A DNA stretch of 64,000 bases, taken from NCBI GenBank assembly GCA_019448385.1, contig JAGTXO010000008.1, forward strand, positions 1-64,000, written 5' to 3'. Positions 11,423-21,609 of the stretch are shown here, piece after piece (within the stretch, counting starts at the first letter, position 1; each line of letters opens with the position of its first letter). The notes beneath the pieces are model-generated. The model was not told the DNA's origin, searched no databases, and worked only from the letters and a program-made list of their open reading frames with translations. The position numbers and the translations under genes are program-made. Source of the DNA: Diacronema lutheri. Lineage: Eukaryota > Haptophyta > Pavlovophyceae > Pavlovales > Pavlovaceae.

Positions 11423-14400
11423 TCGCCCGCGTCGCCGGCCGGCGGCGGCGGTGGCGGCGGTGGCGGCGCGGCCACGGCGGCGGCAGCAGCGGCGGCGGCG
11501 GCGGTGGCGGCGGCGGCGGCGCCCAGCGCGGGCGGCGGCGGCGTGGCGGCGGCGGTGGCGGCGGCGGTGACGCCAGCGGCGGCCTTGGCGCCGCGCGTCT
11601 GCGGCGGCGTTTCGGCGCGATCGGGGCTGCCCCCGCCACGCACCGCGCTCGTGACCGCGCAGACGCCGCCCGGCGCACGATCGCTGGCCGCGCCGGTCAG
11701 CGCGACGCGGAGGCGCTCGCCGACAGCGTACATGTCCGCCACGCTGAACGTGCGCGGCGCGGACGAGCAGCCCGCCGCGGCGAGCGCGTCGTTGAGCGCG
11801 CCCACTATCGCGAGGCCGCACGTCGCGCCACGCTGCGCCGCCTCGTTGAGCAGCAGCGCGCGGCGCACGCGCGAAATGTCGAGACCCGCCGCGTGCAGCG
11901 TGGCAGTTATCGCCTTGGCGAGCATGAGCGCCTGCCTGCAGGGCGACGCGAGCGTGTCGACGAGCACCGCGTCGTAGCGATGCTCGCCCGCGCGCGCGAC
12001 GCGCACAAGGCGCAACGCGGTGAAATGGCCGGAGGCGAGCTGCGCGCCGTCGTCACCGCCCGCGCCGCCGCGCTCGTCCGACGGGCTCCACACGCCGATG
12101 ACAGCCTGCGTTGTCGCCTCGCTGCGCAGGCGGTGCAGCAGCGCGGCGCGCTCGGCGTCGTCCTGAAACACCGCGGGTTGCGCGGCGAGCGGCACGTGGC
12201 AGACATGCCCGCCGCCGGCCTGCCCGTGCACGCGCAGCACGACCTCGCAGCACGCGTCGACGGTTGAGGCGAGCATGTCGCCGCTGGCGATGCGCTCCAC
12301 CTCTGCCTGCGGGAGGCCGGCGCTCGCGGCGGCGGCGGCCAGCCGGCGCGCAGCCGCGTCGCCCGCCCACGCAAGCAGCGCCGAGTTGGCGGGTTGGAGG
12401 GGAAGCTCAAGGGCGGCTGGTTCGGTGGCGGTAGCCTCGTTGGCAACGGGCACGTTGGCGGTGCGCGCGTTGGCGGCGGGCGCGGCGGCGATGGCTGGTG
12501 GGGCGGAAGACGCGCCCGCGGCGGCGGGCGCGGACGCGGCAGCGGCAGCGGCTAGTGGAGCGGGGAAAACGCCGTCGGTGGCAGGCGCGGAGGCGAATGC
12601 AGGAGCAACTAGTGGGGCGGGAAAATCGGCGGCAGGCGCGAAGGCGGATGCAGCAGCGGCTAGTGCGGCGGGGAAAACACCGTCGGCGGCAGGCGCGAAG
12701 GCGGATGCAGGAGCGCCCAGCGGGGCGCAGAAAACACCGTCGGCGGCAGGCGCGAAGGCGACAGCAGCAGCGGCCAGTGGAGCGGAGGCGCAGGGCCACG
12801 CGCGCGCCAGCCGTGCAAGCCCAAGCCGCGCGCGAGCGACGCACGCGCCGATGGCCGAGGCGGCGGCGCAGGCCACGACGTGGCCTGGCACCGGTGTGGC
12901 CAGCCGCTCGCGGGTGTGCACGTCGAGCCGCGCCCCACGCCAAGAGCGGCGGCGCGCTGAACGGAGGCGCGCGACCCCGATCGATCCGCCCGCGCACGCG
13001 CGCGCCGGCTCAGTGTGGCCAACGCGCGCCGCTATGCAAGGCGCGCGCGCGATAACGGCGGCTGTCGGCCGTGGCGTGCGCGTGGCGGCGCCGCGGCGAC
13101 GGGCGCGGCACACGAGCCGCTCGGGCGCGCCGCCGCCGCGCGGCACGATGTCGAGCAGCACGGTCACGCCGCGCGCGCGCGCGACCGCCGTGCACGCGAG
13201 CCGCACGGGCAGCGGCGGCCCGTCCGGGCGCGCGAGCGCCGCCACCTCGGCGTCGGTGAGGCTGTGCAGCTCGCGGCGCGCGCGCGCGAACGCGGCGATG
13301 TCCGCGCGCAGCTCCGCGTCCGTGCCGAGCGCGGCACGCGCGTGCACGGGGAGCGACGCGCGCAGCGCGTGGAGCACGCCGCCGCGCGCGCCGCGCGGCG
13401 CCGGCGCGCGCTCGCGCTCAGCGCGCGCGGCGCGCGTGAGCTCGCGCACCGCGCGCGCGAGATTGCGCCGCGCGGCCGCGACGGGAGGGCTAGGTGCGCG
13501 CGCGCGCCGGTTGTAGCGCGGCCGCGCCGAGTCGAGGGGCGGCGGACGCGGTGCGTACGCCGCGGCGCGGCCCGCGCGCCAAAAGGCCGGCGGCGGGCGC
13601 AGCTCCGTCGCGTCGACCGCGGCCGCGAGCGCGCCGAGCGCGGCGTCGCTGTCGCCCGCCGCGTCGGCCGCGTCGACGAGCACGAAGAGCGCGCCGAGCG
13701 CGCGCGACGCGGCCGCCTGCGCGGCGGTGGGGCGGGCGCAGGCAGCGACGCATGCGGCCGCCATGCCGCGCGCCGCGGCGAACGCCGGTGACGTGACGGC
13801 CGCGCCGATGGCAACGGCGGCGGCGGCGACGGTGGAGGCGGCAGCGCCGGCGATGGAGGTGGCAGCGGCGGCGGCGCTTGCCATCGCGCGGCGCGCGAGA
13901 CGCGAGGCGCCACCGACCGCCGCCGCCGCAGCGCGCGCTGCGCGCGCGCCGGTGGCGCGCATCGTCGCCGCGCCAGGCGCCGCCGCGCCGACGCCGCCGG
14001 CGCCCGCGCCGTCGCCGCTCTCGGCCGTGCAGGGCTCCGATGGCGAACCCGGCGTGCGCTGGCGCGTGATGCGCGCGCCGAGGCGCGCGCTCCGCGCCGC
14101 GCGGCCGGCGACGTCGAGGAAGCGCCGTGCGCGCGCCGCGCGCAGGCCACGCGCGCGCGGCGGCGCACCGACAGGCGCCGAGCGCCGCGGCGCGCACGCC
14201 GGCGCGTCGCTGTCGGGTTGCGCAGCGCGCGCGCGGGAACTCGGCGCGGCGTGTGCGGGCGGCGGGCGCGCGCCCGCGCGGCGCAGAGGCGCGAGGCGCC
14301 GGCCGCAGACGAGGCGTGTGCGCAACCAGGACGGCGAGGGCCGCAGGGCGCCGTCGACGTCGCGCATCGGCGGGCCGCGAGCCCGCCGCGCAGCCGTGCG

Positions 14401-17400
14401 GCGCGCGCGAGGCGCTCGGCGGCGCGCGCGCCGCACGGCGCGCGCGGCGGCGCGCACGCCAGCGACGGCTGCGGCCACGCCGCGCGCCAACACGGCCGCG
14501 GCGTGCGCCATCGCACCGAGCACGGCGCGTGGCGCGCCGAGCAAGCGCAGCAAGCGCGACGCCGTCGCGCGCGCCGGCGCACCGTGTGCAGGGGCCTCGC
14601 CAGCGCCAGCACCGACGCCGCCATCGCCGCAGCCGCAGGTGGCGTCGCCGCCGCCGCAGGCGTCGCGACGGACGCCGCCGCCGCCGAAACAACCGCCGCA
14701 CACGTCGCCGCCGACGTTGCCACCCCAGCCGCCGTTGCGTGCGCAGGTGGCTGCGGCGCGTGCGTGCGGGAGGCGTGCCGTGCGGCGCGCATCACACGGG
14801 CTGCGCGACGCGAGCGACGCCGCCGGGGTCCCCGCTGCGCCAGGCGCGCCGTGCGCGCCAGCCTCGCCGGCCTCGCCGGCGCGCGGTCGCGCGCTCGCCT
14901 CGACGTGGCCGCCTCCGCCGCCATCGCCGCCGTCGAACCGGGCGGCGGAGGGCTGCCGCTCGAACCGCTCGTCGGCGTCGGCCGCCACCGCCGCCTCGCG
15001 CTCCGCCGCCGCGGCGGCCGCACGGCGCGCGTGGCGGAGCGCGCGGCCGCCGTCCGCTGCGCGGCGTGGCGGCGCGGGCGCGGGCTTCGGCGCGCGCGGC
15101 CCCTCGGCGCGCTCGCGGAGCACGGCGAGCGGCGTGCCCGTGGCGACGCTCGTGCAGACGCGCCGCAAGGCGGCGCTTACGCACGCGTGGACGACGCGCG
15201 CCGTCCGCTTGTCGGCGGCGCGCGCGGCGCGGCGCGCGGCCTTGGCGGCGGCCTTTTTGGCGCGCCTCTGCTCCGCCTGCTCCGACAGCGCGCGCGCCTG
15301 GCGCTCGGCTGCGAGCGCGTCCTCGGGCGAAACGGTCGGCCTCGGCGGCCGCGCGCGCGCGCTGCGACGCTGCGCGCTGCGGCGGTCGGACGGCGGCTGC
15401 CGCGGCGGCGAGGACGGCGAGCGCGAGCTCGGCGTGGGCGACCAATCGCCGCTGACGGTTGCGAGCGGCGCAAACGGGTTGTCGTCCCCGCGACCCGCGG
15501 CGTGCGACAGTGCACGCGGCGTCGGGCGCCGGCCGACCGCTGGCGGGCCCCACTCGGACGGCGGCTCCGAGGGCGAGCGCGCCGTCGGCGCCGCGCGTTG
15601 CGCGGCCGGCGGCGCCTCCCGGTCCAGCGCCGCCTGCTCTCTCGCCGCGGCCTGCTCGTCACCCTCCGGCACGCCACGCGGCGCGAGCACCGCGGTGGCG
15701 CAGCGCGTCGCGTTGAGCAACGCCGCCTCCATCTGCCGCACGCTGGCCTTGGCGCACGCCACACCCTCTCTCGCCCGGCGCAGCGCCTCGTGCGCGCGGC
15801 GCACATCCGCGTCGGCATCTTCGCGCATGCCAAAGTGCGCCTGTTGCAGCCGCAGGTCCGCAGGGCGCCCCTGCGCGCGAGGGGCACGGGCGCGGCGGCG
15901 CGCAGGTGACGGAGCTGGCGCGCCGTTCTGCGCTGCGCGCACGCCAATCGACGGGCGCGCGCGCGGCGGGGCGCGCGCGCGCGCGCGCGCGCGCGCTGCC
16001 TACCCAGCCGCCGGCCGGCTCGCGCGAGCGCGCCAGCTGCTCCGCCGCCTCGGCGTCGAGCACGCGCTGCTGCGCCTCCTCCTCGCCCAGTGCAGCGAGG
16101 TGCAGCCGGCGGGCTGCCTCGCGGCAGTTGCCCTCCGCCTTGCCCACGGCCTTGCGCGCCGCGTCGACGGGGTCGTCGTTGGCTCTGGCGCGCCTGCGCT
16201 TGCCCTTGTCGGCGGGCGGCGGCTTGGCGCGCTGCAGCGTGCCGAGCGCGTCGTCGGCTCCGCGCGCGGCCGCCCGCGGGCGGCGGGCCCCAAAAAGCGC
16301 ACCGGTCGCCGTGCGCGCCGCGCAAGCAACGACCAGCGCTGACATGCCGGCGAAGACCGCACCGCCCAGCGCCACGGTTGCCACGATGCGCAGCGTCCCG
16401 TGCGCAAGCTGCGCTGCCTCCGCCGCTTTGGCGGCCTCGCGCGCGCGCGCATCGGCGGCTCTCATCTCGTGCAGCAGCCCGGCCGCGCCGCTCGCGCCGT
16501 CGCGGCCGCGCGCGAGCTCGCACAGCACCGCCGCCGCGCGCCGCGTGGGCTCGCGCGCGAGCAGCTGCGCGCCGCCGTCGGGGCGCAGCTTCTCAACGAA
16601 CTCGACAAACGTCGCGTCGCGCCAGAGGGACATGCGGACGGCCCTGTGCACCGCCCCCTCCTGCTCGCGCATCCGCCGTGCCGCCCGCCTGCCGTCGCGC
16701 GCGTGCGCGTGCGCGGCCGCGTCGAATCCCGCGACGCCGCGCTGCGCGTCGCGCGCGGCCGACGACGGCGCCGCCGCGCTGCCCGCCAAGGGCGCCGCAG
16801 CGGCGACGCGCGCGTGCGGAGCGACGGGATCGCCGGCGGCCGGCGGCTCGGCGCGCTGCGGCGTGCCGTTTGCTCCGCGCGCGGCCGTCCCGGGGGAGAT
16901 GGCCGCGATGGCGCCGCCAGCCGCGCCGCGCGCCAGCCACGCGCATAGGCTGCCGACGAGCTCGCCGAGACCCCCGACGGTCGCCGCGGCGGCGAGTGCG
17001 CCGGGCTTGCCGGCCGACAGCGGCTCGCGAGCGTCGTCGTCGCAGCCGCCGGCACCCGTCTTGGCGAGTGCGTCGCGCTCGCCCTCGACGCCCGCCACGA
17101 CCGCCGCCCCTCCGTCGTCCGCCGCGCCGGCCGCGCGCGCGGCCGGGCGCAGAGGAGGCGTGCCGGTGCAGCCGTCGCCGCTCGTCTTCGCCGTTTCCTC
17201 CACTTTGGTCACTTCGTCGCCACCTGCGCCATCTCCGACGCCGGGGCCCTTGGTCACGCTTGCCGCCATGCGCGCCGTGCCCGCCGGCCAGCCCGCCGAC
17301 TGCTCGAGCGCGGCGGCGAGCGGCGCGACGCGCGTCGACTCGGGCGCGCTCTCGTCATCGGGCTCGAGCGCGTTGTGCAGGCGCGCGAGCGCGCGCTCGA

Positions 17401-19678
17401 CGGCCGCGGCGCCACTGCCGGGGGCGCGGCTCGCCGCGCGCACCGCGCGCCGCCAGGCCGGCGCGAACATGAGCGCCGGCTCGAGCGCCGCGAGCGCGCG
17501 CGCCTCGCGCGCGTCGCTCGCGCCGAGGCGCGGCGGCACGCGCGCGGCTCCGCGCGGCGCGGTGCCTCGGAAGCGTGGGCTCAGCGTGTAGGCGAGGTGC
17601 TGCGGCACGCCGCGCGCCTCCGCGCGCGCGCGTCCGTCCTCGACCTCGCGCCGCGCCTTCGCGATCGCCGGCGTGGCGCGCGCGAGCCAGTCGGGGTCGG
17701 CGGGCAGGTGGATCACGACGAGAATCGGCGCCCAGTCCAGCCGCGGGTTCTTGTGACGGTCGGGCACGACCCACACGAGCAGCACCGTGCCCTCCGCGCC
17801 GCACGCCGCCTCGTAGATCCTGGGCTGCGAGCGCCAATCGGGCCTGACGCGCAGCGCCCGCGCGTGGTCGATGGCGGCGGCGCGGTCGCCATTGAAGTGA
17901 ACCGTCGTCACCTCGCCGATGACGGACCGGCCGGACCGCCAGCAGAACACCGCGTCCGCCGACCCGCCGGCGATGGCCGCGAGCGATTCGGGCGCGGCGA
18001 GCCGCGGCAAGCCCTCGAAGGCGGCAAAGTCCTCGTGCGCATTGTACACGCCGCCCCAGCCGTCGTGCGCGTACGCGCGCGCGGCCGCTCGTACCGCGCG
18101 CGGCTGGTTCTCCACGCCCGACGTCATGTGCCATGTCGTCCCCGCGAAGCCGGGCTCGCCCAGCTCGGCCCGCACGACGGTACCGTACCCCGCGCCCTGC
18201 GTCGGGGCGGCGAGGTGGTGCATGCCCGCGCCGGTCACGCCCTCCGTGCGCTGCCGCGTGACGATCGTGCCCGTCGCGTGCGCGAAAAGCGTGTCGACCA
18301 CGGCGGGCGCGCGCCCGCTGTTCGCCCGTAGCCGCGCCCTGCCCGCTTTTAGCTGCTCGGGGTCCTTGGCGTCGTACACGCGCGCGTCCGCGTCGCCCTC
18401 ATCAGGCGCAGTGTAGACGCAGCGGCGTTCGAGCGGCGCCGAGCCACCGCCGTCCGCCGCCGCCGGCGAGGTTGGCGCCGCGCCCGCCGCCACCGCGCTC
18501 GTCGCCGCCGTGCCCGTCGCCACCGCCGCAGCCGCCGCGCCCGCGGGGTCGTCGTCCCCGTCCTCCGCGCCCTCCCCGTCGTCAGCGGTGGTGGCGTCGC
18601 CATCGTCCCCGTCGCCCTCGCCCCCGCCGAGGCTGCTGAATGGTCGGGGCCCCCACGCCGAGGCGGCGCGCCGCTGCGGCGCACGCGGCGGTGGCGCTCG
18701 CGACGGCGGCCTTGGCGCCGCCGCGCCGCGCGGCCTGGCCGCCGTCGACAGCGCGCGGCCTGCAGCGCCCGTGAGCGCGTCGAGCGCGGCCGTGCGTGCG
18801 ATGCGGTCGTCGGGCGCGCGCAGCGCCGCCTCGACGGCCTGCAGCAGCCCGTCGGGCGCGGATCCGCCGACACTGGCATCGCACGCCTCGGCGAGCCGCG
18901 CGGCCTCGGCGAGCCGCGCGGCCTCGCGGGTGAACGGGCCGAAGCGCCTGGCGCGGTCGCCGAGCAGAGCGCCGATGGCGGCGCGGAGCGTGCGCGCGCG
19001 GGTCTCCTCGTACGCGGCCGTCGTGAGGCGCGCGAGGCGCGCGTCCAAAGCCTTCTTGATGTCGACAAGGACACTCGCGCGGCGGCCGTAGAGCGTCGAT
19101 GCGCTCGCCACGACCTCGGCCGCGACTGTTGCCGCGGCGAAGCAACACGCGGCCCCACTCTGCGGGGGCGCCTTGAAGGCATCGATGGGCGGCGCTGTTC
19201 TGCCGATGCGCTGCGCAAGCTTCTTGATGAGCACGCCGGCCGCCGTGGCGTACGCCGATTCGCCGTTGCCCAAGGTGCGCGAATCGGCGAGCAGGGCGAG
19301 CGCGGCGCCGGGCGGCGCGCCGCGCTGCGCGGGCGGCGCGAGGAGCAGGTACGCCGCCGTCCAGTGCACGAGGCCGCTGGACGCGCGGAGGCAGAGCGGT
19401 AGCACGACCACGAGCACCTGCCCAAACCGGTCCGCATCCGCGCATGCTTTGCGCAGGTTGCGCAGCGCCACCTTGAGCGCATGCTGCGAGCACCCCGTGT
19501 CGCCCACCCTAACCCTGCTCGTGCCGAAATCCGCGTAACGCAGCAGGGCGATGAGGCAAGTGGATGGGACCACGTGGGGGTGGGTATCTCCCGGCGACAG
19601 AATGGTGCTGAGGGCCAGCGAGAAACTGTCCGAGCCGCCCCGCCCGCCGGGCAAAGCGTCCTTCACGGAGTCCTCCAT
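326..19678 (-). CDS. Giant multidomain Fanzor polyprotein (about 6,363 aa)
   Basis: My model has three exons: 19678-16004, 15870-2629 and 2500-326. Both introns (15871-16003, 133 bp; 2501-2628, 128 bp) are GT-AG, phase 0, and of the size seen in neighbouring host genes. The first codon is ATG at 19678 (MEDSVKDALPGG). The middle exon is open for over 4,400 codons, far beyond chance even at this GC. Domains in order, with approximate residues: C48/Ulp1-like protease (100-190), a coiled charged stretch (about 1000-1280), alanine-rich regions, a second C48-like domain (about 2430-2580), YqaJ-type exonuclease (about 3920-4140), Pro/Ala repeats, chromodomain (about 5198-5253), Fanzor nuclease (about 5350-6110) and an Asp/Gly tail. 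No promoter was identified. The product could be one polyprotein cut by its own proteases. Alternatively, consecutive genes may be joined by introns I have not seen. The element type is unassigned; the Fanzor module implies mobility. Confidence 0.62.
880..1110 (-). repeat. Asp/Gly-rich trinucleotide repeat in Fanzor tail
   Basis: GTC/GCC and CTC trinucleotide repeats on the plus strand encode an acidic DDDD/GDGDG tail on the minus strand after the nuclease core. The acidic tail is followed by about 180 arginine-rich residues to the stop at 326. The arginine-rich end may be poorly predicted coding or an extension. Confidence 0.75.
1190..3490 (-). other. Fanzor (eukaryotic TnpB-like) nuclease module
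   Basis: The Fanzor homology starts near GFVVKRSTLN and runs through LPDMVLHKIDYKCTPTKRW, crosses the 128-bp intron and continues to the RuvC core. RuvC-I is seen as VVVAADPTMGN. A zinc ribbon starts at VFVPEPYTSMHCS and ends at VICPACNGG. RuvC-III is HRDYNAARNI. Fanzors are RNA-guided DNA nucleases related to TnpB and Cas12. The glutamate just before YTS could be the displaced RuvC-II acid described in Fanzors; this is inference. The first cysteine pair of the zinc ribbon is 13 residues apart rather than the usual CxxC. No frame damage is seen. An Asp/Gly-rich tail follows. Confidence 0.85.
3786..3951 (-). other. Chromodomain upstream of the Fanzor module
   Basis: The segment from TYEVEAVVDERR to ADTWEPEANV matches the chromodomain pattern: a first strand with the cage aromatic (Tyr in TYEVE), the RIRWRGY core with the cage Trp, and the TWEPE turn with the third aromatic, followed by a C-terminal helix. 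In HP1, Polycomb and chromovirus integrases this fold binds methylated histone H3 tails. The intact cage predicts methyl-lysine binding. It lies about 110 residues before the start of the Fanzor homology, in the same frame. Confidence 0.85.
5680..5835 (-). repeat. Pro-Pro-Pro-Ala-Ala-Ala hexapeptide repeat
   Basis: About seven copies of an 18-bp unit encode PPPAAA-type repeats, next to an AT-hook-like ARPRGRAPWGK segment (about 5880-5925). This looks like a linker between the YqaJ-bearing part and the chromodomain/Fanzor part. Confidence 0.8.
7130..7790 (-). other. YqaJ-like (lambda exonuclease fold) domain
   Basis: Within the giant product, a region of about 220 residues carries the hallmarks of YqaJ/lambda-exonuclease recombinases. 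These are an N-terminal SPRWHDERWEEVTGSKVGD segment, GEAVALRKLAAAYG (helix with Glu), FAFSPDGLAIL (metal-binding Asp), VLVEVKTL (E-x-K) and HRDQLQLGMHVLG (the Gln helix). In phages these enzymes resect DNA ends and act with single-strand annealing proteins. All catalytic positions expected for the PD-(D/E)XK core are visible, so it may be active. In this element it may process DNA ends during insertion or copying. Confidence 0.72.
11340..11560 (-). repeat. GCG-repeat coding for poly-Ala and poly-Pro runs
   Basis: Long runs of GCG/GGC trinucleotides encode a run of over 20 alanines and a nearby block of nine prolines on the minus strand. They form a linker between the second C48-like domain and the next region. 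Such tracts are prone to slippage, so the assembly may have the wrong length here. Confidence 0.85.
11790..12265 (-). other. Second C48-like cysteine protease domain
   Basis: The sequence SGHFTALRL supplies the candidate His, YDAVLVDTLASP the Asp, and QRGATCGLAIVGAL the Gln and nucleophilic Cys, in the H-D-Q-C order and approximate spacing of Ulp1-family proteases. All four key positions are present, so this copy could be active. It is about 2,400 residues from the first copy in the same product. Confidence 0.5.
12500..12800 (-). repeat. In-frame minisatellite, about 20-residue Ala/Pro/Phe unit
   Basis: Several imperfect tandem units of about 60 bp encode variants of SAFAPAADGVFPAPLAAA. They differ by substitutions and by small in-frame length changes. 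The array sits just N-terminal to the second C48-like domain and resembles a flexible linker. Retention of reading frame through unit variation suggests the frame is translated. Confidence 0.7.
15871..16003 (-). other. Intron 1 of giant gene, containing a (GC)n tract
   Basis: On the minus strand the intron begins GTAGGC after a TGG codon and ends GCGCGCAG before GGG CGC. Both junctions are phase 0, so they join the protease-bearing first exon to the very long second exon. The intron contains an almost pure alternating GC run at about 15970-15996. It is 133 bp long, like introns of the ordinary genes further right. Transcript evidence would be needed to prove it. Confidence 0.55.
17560..18300 (-). 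other. Conserved-looking domain of unknown function in giant polyprotein
   Basis: Between the N-terminal protease and the first intron lies about 240 residues with balanced, globular-looking composition, unlike the alanine-rich surroundings. It includes DAVFCWRSGRSVIGEVTTVHF-like and VLLVWVVPDRHKNPRLDW-like strands. The alternating hydrophobic strands with acidic and basic positions might suit a nuclease-like fold, but I cannot align a PD-(D/E)XK motif with confidence. I do not recognise the family. Confidence 0.3.
19100..19390 (-). other. C48/Ulp1-like cysteine protease domain, N-terminal
   Basis: Near residues 100-190 of the giant product the order of candidate catalytic residues fits the Ulp1/SENP fold: His105 in VHWTAAYLLL, Asp132 in LLADSRT, Gln173 and Cys178/179 in PPQSGAACCF. 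In Ulp1-family enzymes His, Asp and Cys form the triad and Gln the oxyanion hole. The two adjacent cysteines leave the nucleophile ambiguous. Such domains occur in several classes of eukaryotic DNA transposon and could process the polyprotein or strip SUMO-like tags. The call rests on motif spacing, not on a profile search. Confidence 0.5.
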
Positions 19679-21577
19679 CTGCAGACTGTGGGCACGTCAG
19701 TGTCCGGATGGCGGCCCGGATGATACTTGGGAGAATTTACATGATGCCCTGGAGAATGCCCCGCTCTCCCACAACCAGGACCCGCCAGCGCGCCGAGCCT
19801 ACTCGTTTGCCCGCGCCGCCTCTCTTTGCGCGCCCGAGCGCGGCCTCCGAGCGCGGCCAACGTCCTCCGGGGGCGTGCATCGTGGCTGCTCGGAGGGGCT
19901 GCGACGCGGCGAAAGCTCGCTGCGCGGCCGCAACGTGAGCGCGCGCGCGCGGCCGCGCGCCGGCCTGCGCTGCTCTGCACGGCCGCGCGCCGGCCTGCGC
20001 AGCCTCGTCGCGCAGCGTGAGCGCGAGCGCGCGCGAGGTGAGCTCGGCGGATGGGTGCGCGGCGGCGTTGGCGGCGGGTGCGGCGGCAGGCTGGGCGGCG
20101 GGTTTGGACGGAGAGTGTCGGGGAAGAACGGGGCGCATCCTGGCTGGGAGTTGGACGGCGCCCACCACGCGCTGGCGGATCCTGGTTGCCACCACCACCC
20201 CCCCCCCCCGGAGACGAGGACCAGGGGCATGGCCGACTCGCTGCGCCGCACAGCGCGCGGCGCGCGGCATGCTGCGCGACCTCAAGCACATCCAGCCGCG
20301 CTCCGCCCACGCAACGCGCGCAATGCCGCGTTGCACTGCAGGTGTGCACGTGCGGCTCTCACGCGCACTGTGTTGCACGAACGGCATCACGCCACCGAGC
20401 TGCGTCCGGACCACGCGCCGCGCGCAGGCGACCACACAGGGGCGCGCCGCGCCGCGCGTGCGCGCCCTCGCAACCGTTGCAGCACGCTCTGCCTTGCACT
20501 GCGCCGAGCCGCCGCGCGCTGTGCGCGTGCATGCAGGGCGCACGCGTGCGACGAAGCGCGCGCGCGGCGAGGCGCGCGGGCGGCTCGCTGCGCGGGCGGC
20601 AACGCGCCCAGCTGCGCCCAGGCCAGGCGCGCGCCCGCGAGTGCCACCGGGACGCACTGCCCCCGCCGGGGTCGCCGCGCGCTCTGTGTGTGCGCTCGCG
20701 CGCTGCGAGCGCGGCGGAACGTTCGTGCATGGCGCGAAGAGCGCGGCACCCGAAGACGGCTGCCCCGAGCCCGCGCCGGGTGGCAGCGAGCGGCGGCACC
20801 TCCTCGGCGAGCCCGCCCCGCGCCTTCCCCTCCACGTGGCGTTTTGAGGCAGACGGACACGCGCCCACACTGCGACTGGGCACGCTGCTCGAGGCAGACA
20901 CGCACCCAACGCGCGCGCACCACGCGCCCGCGTCGGCGGGCCGGTGTGAACGAGCGAGAGCTCGGTGTCGCCAACGGGGGCACGGGCGCGACTTCGGTCC
21001 GCCTCTCGACGGACGCAGGCGACGCTGCCGGGAACTTCCCCGACGCCTGCACATCCAGGGCTTCGAGGTACAGAGCTGGGCAACAGTGCCGCTCGTCACC
21101 GATGAGGCGGCCAAGCTCGCTATCCTTGCTGCCCTCGGCTCCACCAAACAGCCGGGCGACCCAACGGTTCGTGATCGCCTGGCCGCCAGGTGCGAACCGC
21201 GCCCGTGCAAGCGCTTCACCCGCATTCTCCGCCCCGCTGCGGACGTCCGCCTGCCGGCCGCGAACACGGCCGGTGCGCGTTGCCGCCTGGCCCAACACGA
21301 AAACCCGCCCGCCCCCGAGGCCGCAGGTCCTACCTGCCCAAGCGCAGCCCAACGGCACGCAGACAGCCCGCCTTGGCAACCGACTCGTGCGCGAGCGCTC
21401 CGCCCTCCACAAGAGCCTGCCCCACGCCACCGCCGACGCGGAGCCAGCGCAGCCGACGCCCCTCCGCGACGCTCGCGCCGCAAGGCGCAAGGGCCCCGGC
21501 GAGACGGCGTCAACCAAGCCCGCCGCTGGCACAGCGCCGGCACCCGGAGCCCACCCCAAGCCCCCGCGCACGCCTCG

Positions 21578-21609
<32 letters not shown>

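Noticed and set aside
15970-15996. Alternating GC run as a functional Z-DNA element
   Set aside because: It lies inside a predicted intron in extremely GC-rich DNA; nothing else supports a role.
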